From NCBI GenBank assembly GCA_937876385.1, contig CALFHQ010000321.1:1-11137 (forward strand): DNA of 11,137 nt. Reading direction: 5' to 3'. Positions 6,641-11,137 of this stretch are shown here, piece by piece. Both the position numbers and the translations under genes were made by a program. Position 1 is the stretch's first letter. Each line of letters starts with the position of its first letter. The notes under the pieces are model-generated. The model did not search any database. It was not told the DNA's origin and saw only the letters and a program-made list of their open reading frames with translations. The DNA comes from an uncultured Pseudomonadota bacterium (GTDB taxonomy: Bacteria; Myxococcota_A; UBA9042; CAIXZC01).

Positions 6641-7696
6641 ATGAGAGCGCCTCTCCCAAATCAGAAGGTCGTATTCCGTTGCGACGGTAGTTCTCGGCGA
6701 GGGATGGGGCATGTCGTTCGATGTCTGACCCTGGCACAACTTCTGGTGCGAGCTGGATTCCAGGTCTCTTTCGTTACCCGTTCCCATGAGCCTGGGGGCG
6801 CTGACCTCATTGCATCAGCCGGCTACGAGTTGTCCGTCCTCGTCGAAGATGCTACCCCCGAAGAGGATGTTGCGTTCACCGCGATGGTCTCTCGAGACGC
6901 TGCGGTGGTTGTCACTGACGGTTATTTTGTGGACGACTCATATCAACAGCGAATCGTCGACGAAACCGGAGCTGTTCTGGTTTGTATCGATGACTTGAGC
7001 GGAGCCCGCTTCGTAGCCGACCTTGTTGTTAACTCCAATCTTCACGCGAAAGTGGAACAATACCAAGCGCCTGAGGGAACCCGGTTCCTCTTGGGACCGG
7101 ATTTTGCTCTCATCCGAAACGAGTTCCTTCATGCCAGGCCGGAGGCTCCTTGGGTGGGACCGGCTGTGAATCGCATTCTTGTTACCATGGGTGGGAGCGA
7201 TCCCCCGGACTTCACCTCCACGGTCATGGAGTGGCTGGCGGAAATGAAGCTGAATGTGCCGGTGACCTACGTTCTGGGACCGGGCTACTCGGGTGCGCAA
7301 AGGGCCCTCCGTTCCCAGCCGGAGCATCTATTTGATGTCGTCTTGAAGCCTCACAGCGTGTTGCCGCTTTTTGTTGCCGCTGACCTTGTCTTGTCCGCAG
7401 CAGGAACGACCTGTTGGGAATTGGCGTTTCTAGGGAAGGCCTTTGTGACCGTGGCAATTGCGGACAATCAACGCCCTGTGGCCGACGAACTCCACCGAGT
7501 TGGTGCTGCTTGGAGCCTTGGGTTCTACGCGGACGTGGAACGGAGGGCCTTCCAAGAGTCCATTTTGAAATTGATGAGAAGCCGTCGAGAGCGTCAGCGC
7601 CTCGCCGATGGTGCACACGCACTTGTGGATGGCGAAGGCAAGTATCGAGTTGTTTCTGCAATCCAGGAACTCATCCGAGTGAGGAAGCGAAGTTGA
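6641..7696 (+). CDS. pseG: UDP-2,4-diacetamido-2,4,6-trideoxy-beta-L-altropyranose hydrolase, PseG
   Basis: A 351-residue GT-B-fold hydrolase that removes UDP from the bacillosamine-like altrose intermediate, giving the free sugar that PseI condenses with PEP. The N-terminus carries FRCDGSSRRGMGHVVRCLTLA (12-32), with the catalytic-type histidine H24 in GMGH. LLGPDFALIRNEF (150-162), GGSDP (184-188), SAAGTTCWE (252-260) and ADNQ (274-277) are the usual nucleotide-sugar-binding motifs of PseG. It is longer than Campylobacter PseG but has no fused acetyltransferase (PseH) domain. The ATG follows the pseB stop by 3 nt with only a weak ribosome site, suggesting coupling. Its last codons overlap the pseC start. 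Two copies of the repeat core, in opposite orientation, lie within the coding sequence at 7303-7317 and 7537-7549. Confidence 0.9.
   Translation: MRAPLPNQKVVFRCDGSSRRGMGHVVRCLTLAQLLVRAGFQVSFVTRSHEPGGADLIASAGYELSVLVEDATPEEDVAFTAMVSRDAAVVVTDGYFVDDSYQQRIVDETGAVLVCIDDLSGARFVADLVVNSNLHAKVEQYQAPEGTRFLLGPDFALIRNEFLHARPEAPWVGPAVNRILVTMGGSDPPDFTSTVMEWLAEMKLNVPVTYVLGPGYSGAQRALRSQPEHLFDVVLKPHSVLPLFVAADLVLSAAGTTCWELAFLGKAFVTVAIADNQRPVADELHRVGAAWSLGFYADVERRAFQESILKLMRSRRERQRLADGAHALVDGEGKYRVVSAIQELIRVRKRS
7303..7317 (+). repeat. Repeat core inside pseG, same orientation as the array
   Basis: The 15-mer GGCCCTCCGTTCCCA is identical to 11097-11111 and shares its 13-nt core with 5427-5439. It is read in frame as part of QRALRSQ in PseG. 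Fifteen identical bases are unlikely by chance in 11 kb, although Ala-Leu-Arg-Ser codons could arise by codon preference. Confidence 0.5.
7537..7549 (-). repeat. Repeat core inside pseG, inverted
   Basis: GGAACGGAGGGCC is the reverse complement of GGCCCTCCGTTCC, the core seen at 7303 and 11097. It lies about 230 bp from the direct copy, so the two form a short inverted pair within the gene. A chance match is possible at 13 bp. Confidence 0.4.
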
Positions 7697-8853
7697 AAAA
7701 AATCCTCCCGTACTCCCGTCAAGTCATTGACGAAGATGATATTCGCGCTGTATCCGAAGTGCTGCGTTCGGATTGGTTGACCACTGGCCCGGCTGTCTGC
7801 CGTTTTGAGGAGGCGTTCGCTGACAAGGTGGGGGCCCGATTTGCTGTGGCCTATTCCAACGGTACGGCCGCATTGCACGGCGCCTATTTCTCCATGGGAT
7901 TGGGGAAGGGAGGGGAGGTGATAGTCCCTTCCAATACTTTCCTGGCGACAGCAAATGCCGCCTGCTATCTAGGGGGGGCGCCCAGGTTTGCAGACATCTC
8001 TCCAGGCAATTTGTGTCTGGATGTTGACCAACTTGAAACGCTGGTGGGCGAGGAGACCCGAGGGATTGCGCCGGTCCATTTTGGTGGCCATCCGGCTGAT
8101 ATGCGTGCGGTCAAAAGGGTAGCGGACCGGCATGGGCTCTTCGTCGTGGAGGATGCTGCGCACGCGCTGGGGGCCGTGGGTCCGGATGGTCCCGTGGGGA
8201 ACTGCCACAATAGCGACGCCACCATATTCTCCTTTCACCCAGTCAAGCACATTGCGACTGGGGAGGGTGGCATGGTGACAACCAACGACGAGGCAATCTT
8301 TGAACGTTTGACCATGTTCCGCAACCACGGCACGCGCCGTAAACTAGACCAGATGGAGCAGAATCCCGGGCCGTGGTGGTACGAGATGCACGAACTGGGT
8401 TACAACTACCGACTCAGCGATATCCACTCTGCTTTGGGGCTTTCGCAATTGAAGAAGCTCGACACATTTGTCCGTCGCCGCAGGGAGTTGATGGCTCTGT
8501 ATAGGGAACTTCTCCCGCCAGAAGGGCCGTTCCTCGGCTTTCAGGAAGAACGTCCAGAGGTTCGTTCCTCCTACCACCTTGCCATAGCACGTATCGATTT
8601 CACCGCCGCCGGTCGAGGTCGGGCTGAGATGATGCAGTACCTCAAGGATAGAGGGATTTTGACCCAGGTGCACTACATCCCGGTGAACGAGCACCCCTAC
8701 TACAGAACCCATTTTCCCGAGCAGGCAGCGACGACGCCTCGGGCACACGAGTATTACGAACAGGGACTCTCCGTTCCCCTGTTTCCCTCCATGTCCGACG
8801 AAGACGTGGCCTATGTGGTGGGCGCACTCAAAGAAGCGATGGTGAAATCGTGA
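7693..8853 (+). CDS. pseC: UDP-4-amino-4,6-dideoxy-N-acetyl-beta-L-altrosamine transaminase, PseC
   Basis: A 386-residue fold-type I PLP aminotransferase of the DegT/DnrJ/EryC1/StrS family. It aminates the PseB product at C4 using glutamate. The N-terminal ILPYSRQVIDEDDI and LRSDWLTTGP (24-33) are typical of PseC, as are YSNGTAALH (54-62), HFGGHPADM (129-137), VVEDAAHALGA (151-161) and the PLP loop FSFHPVKHIATGEGG (179-193), with K185 as the Schiff-base lysine. NYRLSDIHSALGLSQL is also conserved. The start is taken as TTG at 7693, which overlaps the pseG stop (TTGA) and has AGGA 7 nt upstream. The frame is open to 7414, but the upstream residues are antisense-like and do not belong to the family. 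It ends in a 4-bp overlap with rnhA. Other sugar aminotransferases share this fold, but the pseB/pseG neighbours support PseC. Confidence 0.93.
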   Translation: MKKILPYSRQVIDEDDIRAVSEVLRSDWLTTGPAVCRFEEAFADKVGARFAVAYSNGTAALHGAYFSMGLGKGGEVIVPSNTFLATANAACYLGGAPRFADISPGNLCLDVDQLETLVGEETRGIAPVHFGGHPADMRAVKRVADRHGLFVVEDAAHALGAVGPDGPVGNCHNSDATIFSFHPVKHIATGEGGMVTTNDEAIFERLTMFRNHGTRRKLDQMEQNPGPWWYEMHELGYNYRLSDIHSALGLSQLKKLDTFVRRRRELMALYRELLPPEGPFLGFQEERPEVRSSYHLAIARIDFTAAGRGRAEMMQYLKDRGILTQVHYIPVNEHPYYRTHFPEQAATTPRAHEYYEQGLSVPLFPSMSDEDVAYVVGALKEAMVKS

Positions 8854-9299
8854 CACGTGAAAACTCCAGCAACACAGACCCTTCGGTAGTCATATACACT
8901 GACGGCGCCTGCAGCGGCAATCCCGGTCCGGCGGCAGCGGCAGCCACACTTCAGTTCGGGGAGAAGAAGCTCCTTGTTTCGCAATACCTCGGAGTGGCCA
9001 CGAACAACATCGCCGAATTGACGGCTGTGAAGATTGCTCTTGAGTCGATGAAGAATAGGCACGTTCGGATTGATCTGCATTCGGATTCAACCTACGTGAT
9101 CGGCCTACTTACGAAGGGGTGGAAGGCCAAAGAAAACACGGAACTCGTTGCAGAGCTTAGGGACATCGTCTCTCTCTTTCCGGGGCTCAAGTTTCACAAA
9201 GTGAAGGGCCATTCGGGAGTTGACGAAAACGAATTGGTCGACAAACTGGCCAGAGAGGCCGTCGAAAACCGCAAGGGTGTGCGTCTCCGTTTGGTTTGA
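8850..9299 (+). CDS. rnhA: Ribonuclease HI
   Basis: A 149-residue RNase H that cleaves the RNA strand of RNA-DNA hybrids, removing primers and R-loops. The four acidic catalytic residues are visible: D18 in IYTDGACSGNPGP, E56 in NNIAELTA, D79 in HSDSTYV, and D131 in NELVDKLAREA. The KGHSG loop contributes H121. Between the third strand and the C-terminal helix the chain runs GLLTKGWKAKENTELVAEL. The long basic handle seen in E. coli RNase HI is absent, as in several bacterial and archaeal RNases H. The GTG at 8850 overlaps the pseC stop (GTGA), so translation is probably coupled to the sugar genes. There is no obvious functional link with nonulosonate synthesis; it looks like a passenger in the operon. 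No other domain is present. Confidence 0.93.
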   Translation: MTRENSSNTDPSVVIYTDGACSGNPGPAAAAATLQFGEKKLLVSQYLGVATNNIAELTAVKIALESMKNRHVRIDLHSDSTYVIGLLTKGWKAKENTELVAELRDIVSLFPGLKFHKVKGHSGVDENELVDKLAREAVENRKGVRLRLV

Positions 9300-9329
9300 G
9301 AACGAGAGGGCCTTGCCGGCGAAGGGAGG

Positions 9330-9356
9330 GAATTTGTTTCGTAGAAACAGGGATTC
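9330..9356 (+). other. Stem-loop in the rnhA-lipoprotein gap
   Basis: TGTTTC (9335-9340) and GAAACA (9344-9349) form a 6-bp stem with a 3-nt loop. An outer GAAT/ATTC pair (9330-9333, 9353-9356) extends it across small bulges. A T-rich stretch (9371-9382) lies 14 nt beyond the stem, too far for a standard intrinsic terminator. The 110-bp gap (9300-9409) otherwise shows only the ribosome site GGAGG (9399-9403) of the next gene. Confidence 0.3.
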
Positions 9357-9409
9357 TCTCCAAAGATACCTGTTTTTCTTTGTGTTGAACTGCAGGACGG
9401 AGGTGGAGC

Positions 9410-11044
9410 GTGAGCCGAAGATTGTCTGTGAGTCTCGTCTGTTTGTCGTTCATCGTTGGTGTCTCGGCGTGCTCCGGTGAGAATGCTGGTCCAGCAGAAG
9501 ACCTCTCTTCCTGGGACGTCGCTGAAGATTCCGGTTTCACGGATGTCGTCGGGGCGGACCTCGATGGAAACCTGGACACGGCGTCGAAGGACTCCTGGAC
9601 GGGTGACGTTGTCCCTGATGCTGTCGATGATTTGGCTGAAGAGGTGTTCCTTCCTGACAGCGAGACCTCTCCAGATGTGGACGATGAGGTGACAACAGAG
9701 TTTGCTTGCGGTCAGCAGCCGCAATTGGCTCAGTGCGAAGTTGAAGGACCCGCGCCCTCCGGGGCTGCGGGGATGGCGCAGTTCTCCAACGAGAATGCTA
9801 TCGCCTTGAGGTGTAACGACAACGGAAACGAAACTTGGGATTTCGGAGTCTTCGGCCGGGCGTTTCAGGGAAAGCAGGTGTTCTTCCTGGGAGAGACCCA
9901 CGGGTCAGTCGAAATCGGCCAAGCGAGCGCTGCACTCTTTGAGTTTCTGGTGCGCGAAATGGGGGTGAACGTCCTCGTGATGGAAATCGGGATGGATACG
10001 ACTGCTGGCTTGAACGAATACTTGGCGACGGGAGATTCTGGACCTGGAACTACCATCGCAGCAGATATGTGGGACCAGTACAGTGAGAACATGTTCAGGA
10101 AGGCCCTTCCGGAGAAGGCCAGGATGTTGGTGGAAGAGGGGTACGAAATCACGGTTGTCGGCGTAGATACACCGCAACGCCTCTCTTGGGTGAACGAGCA
10201 ACTTGAAGAGATAGCAGATGAGTGGTCCGACGTTGAGGCAAAGGAACTCCTTCTGGACACAATGCCAGGCCCCAGGAGCTACGATTCCTACGGAATGTTT
10301 GGCATTGAAACTGCCTACGTCGACGAATGTGAAGCATACTACGACAACTTTGTGGCCAATATCGATACCATCTGTCAGGAACTCTCCGAGGAGGATTGCA
10401 CGAAAGTGGAAATGTTGGTCTACGGCCTCTGGATGGGGGCCATCTTCCTGTCTCAGGACTTCATGATGGCGGGGCAGACGGGGCAAGGGCAGCAGGAAAT
10501 GATGGAAGCCATGGCGCTTCGAGAGGTCTTGCTGAAGTACAACTTCGCTGCCGCAATTCCGGACGACAACACCATTGTCTATGCCCACATGGGATCAGCG
10601 CACACCGCAAAGACGGGGTGGAGCGTGTCGAGCCACCTCGACCTGGAGTATGAAGTTACCGCTGGAGATGTGTATTCGGTCACGTCAGCCTACGGGCCGG
10701 GTAGTAAGATCTTCTACGGCATCATGGAGCAGTCGGTTCCCGCTGAACCCTCGGCGATGGCTGATGGGTTGAAGGAACTCCCCATGGACAAGTATTTCGT
10801 TTCCGCAAACAGTCCAGGGTTTGATTGCACAGGCAACCCCTTCCTGGGCCAACTGCAATTTGAACTGAATGTTGTTTACGGAGAGGCATGGGACGCTTTC
10901 TTCTGGCATAGAGTTCTGACTCCCGATACGCCCGAAGGGTGGTGGATGTCCAGACGTATTGCCCCCTCCTTTGCTCTGGATCAGGTGGAGCGCATGGAGA
11001 TGGCCGGGCGATTCCTCGAGGAGTTTCAACGGATCCATCCGTAG
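9410..11044 (+). CDS. Secreted lipoprotein with erythromycin-esterase/ChaN-like domain
   Basis: A 544-residue putative lipoprotein. The N-terminus has two arginines, a hydrophobic stretch and the lipobox VSAC, with lipidation expected at C21. Residues 22-98 form an Asp/Glu-rich, low-complexity linker, as common in surface lipoproteins of myxobacteria-like lineages. The folded part begins near C100. VFFLGETHGSVEIG (157-170), VLVMEIGMD (188-196) and IVYAHMGSAH (389-398) correspond to the GETHG, acidic and His motifs of the erythromycin esterase/ChaN/TraB-like superfamily, giving likely active-site residues E162, H164, E192, H393 and H398. Seven cysteines beyond the lipid site (C100, C109, C135, C307, C322, C330 and one near the end) suggest disulfides outside the cytoplasm. 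The GTG start has GGAGG 6 nt upstream. The gap to rnhA suggests separate transcription. The substrate is unknown and resistance to macrolides should not be assumed. Confidence 0.75.
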   Translation: MSRRLSVSLVCLSFIVGVSACSGENAGPAEDLSSWDVAEDSGFTDVVGADLDGNLDTASKDSWTGDVVPDAVDDLAEEVFLPDSETSPDVDDEVTTEFACGQQPQLAQCEVEGPAPSGAAGMAQFSNENAIALRCNDNGNETWDFGVFGRAFQGKQVFFLGETHGSVEIGQASAALFEFLVREMGVNVLVMEIGMDTTAGLNEYLATGDSGPGTTIAADMWDQYSENMFRKALPEKARMLVEEGYEITVVGVDTPQRLSWVNEQLEEIADEWSDVEAKELLLDTMPGPRSYDSYGMFGIETAYVDECEAYYDNFVANIDTICQELSEEDCTKVEMLVYGLWMGAIFLSQDFMMAGQTGQGQQEMMEAMALREVLLKYNFAAAIPDDNTIVYAHMGSAHTAKTGWSVSSHLDLEYEVTAGDVYSVTSAYGPGSKIFYGIMEQSVPAEPSAMADGLKELPMDKYFVSANSPGFDCTGNPFLGQLQFELNVVYGEAWDAFFWHRVLTPDTPEGWWMSRRIAPSFALDQVERMEMAGRFLEEFQRIHP

Positions 11045-11096
11045 AAATTCTCCGTCCAGTCCTCTTTGTCCGGCGATCAAGGGCGCTCTTCTGGAT

Positions 11097-11117
11097 GGCC
11101 CTCCGTTCCCAATTTGG
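11097..11117 (+). repeat. Repeat-core copy downstream of the lipoprotein gene
   Basis: GGCCCTCCGTTCCCA (11097-11111) followed by ATTTGG is the same unit type as in the 5281-5600 array, here as a single copy in the 93-bp tail (11045-11137). No gene is visible in this tail. On the minus strand the unit reads CCAAATTGGGAACGGAGGGCC, written here as CCAAATTGG then GAACGGAGGGCC, in which CCAAATTGG is self-complementary. Confidence 0.7.
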
Positions 11118-11137
11118 ACGTGGGTTTTGAGGGGTCC

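Noticed and set aside
9330..9382. Intrinsic terminator after rnhA
   Set aside because: The stem is short and AT-rich and the T-rich stretch is 14 nt beyond it.
9410..11044. Macrolide resistance gene
   Set aside because: Only superfamily motifs are shared; the lipoprotein signal and acidic linker are unlike EreA/EreB and there is no resistance context.

Overview
The window is a compact, gene-dense bacterial chromosome segment of moderate GC. It carries nine genes I can support, with no rRNA, tRNA or CRISPR array visible. No single gene fixes the taxonomy. The lipoprotein with a long Asp-rich linker, the RAYT-type transposase and the frequent GTG/TTG starts with strong GGAGG-type ribosome sites would fit a Myxococcota/deltaproteobacteria-like Gram-negative, but this is a weak inference.

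Left part (1-5167). A REP-associated (Y1/HUH) transposase gene reads rightward and overlaps the 3' end of a leftward block by 68 bp. That block, in transcription order, is tryptophanase, surE (5'/3'-nucleotidase), apt (adenine phosphoribosyltransferase) and, after a 135-bp gap, an acidic amino acid/cation symporter of the DAACS/SLC1 family. The first three genes are 25-30 bp apart and look like one operon starting from a plausible sigma70 promoter (5199-5227) just upstream of the tryptophanase GTG start. Together they suggest amino acid catabolism (tryptophan to indole, pyruvate and ammonia), acidic amino acid uptake, and nucleotide salvage.

Middle (5168-5638). A 471-bp non-coding divergent region separates the two blocks. 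It is strongly pyrimidine-rich on the + strand and holds a degenerate repeat array built around the core CCCTCCGTTCC, including a 31-bp near-perfect tandem pair at 46-bp spacing. The same core recurs near the right end of the window and, in both orientations, inside the pseG gene. It looks like a dispersed repeat family of this genome.

Right part (5639-11137). A tightly packed rightward operon encodes three pseudaminic acid (or related nonulosonate) enzymes in the order pseB, pseG, pseC. The pseC stop overlaps the start of a small RNase HI gene. The genes are 3 bp apart or overlap by 4 bp, which points to translational coupling. The set lacks PseH, PseI and PseF, so either the rest of the pathway is elsewhere or these enzymes feed a different sugar. 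After 110 bp there is a separate secreted lipoprotein with an acidic linker and an erythromycin-esterase/ChaN-like domain.

I see no clearly new defence or mobile system. The items most worth checking are the repeat family and its possible link to the RAYT transposase, the tryptophanase whose backbone looks like tyrosine phenol-lyase, the partial pse operon, and the Ere-like lipoprotein.
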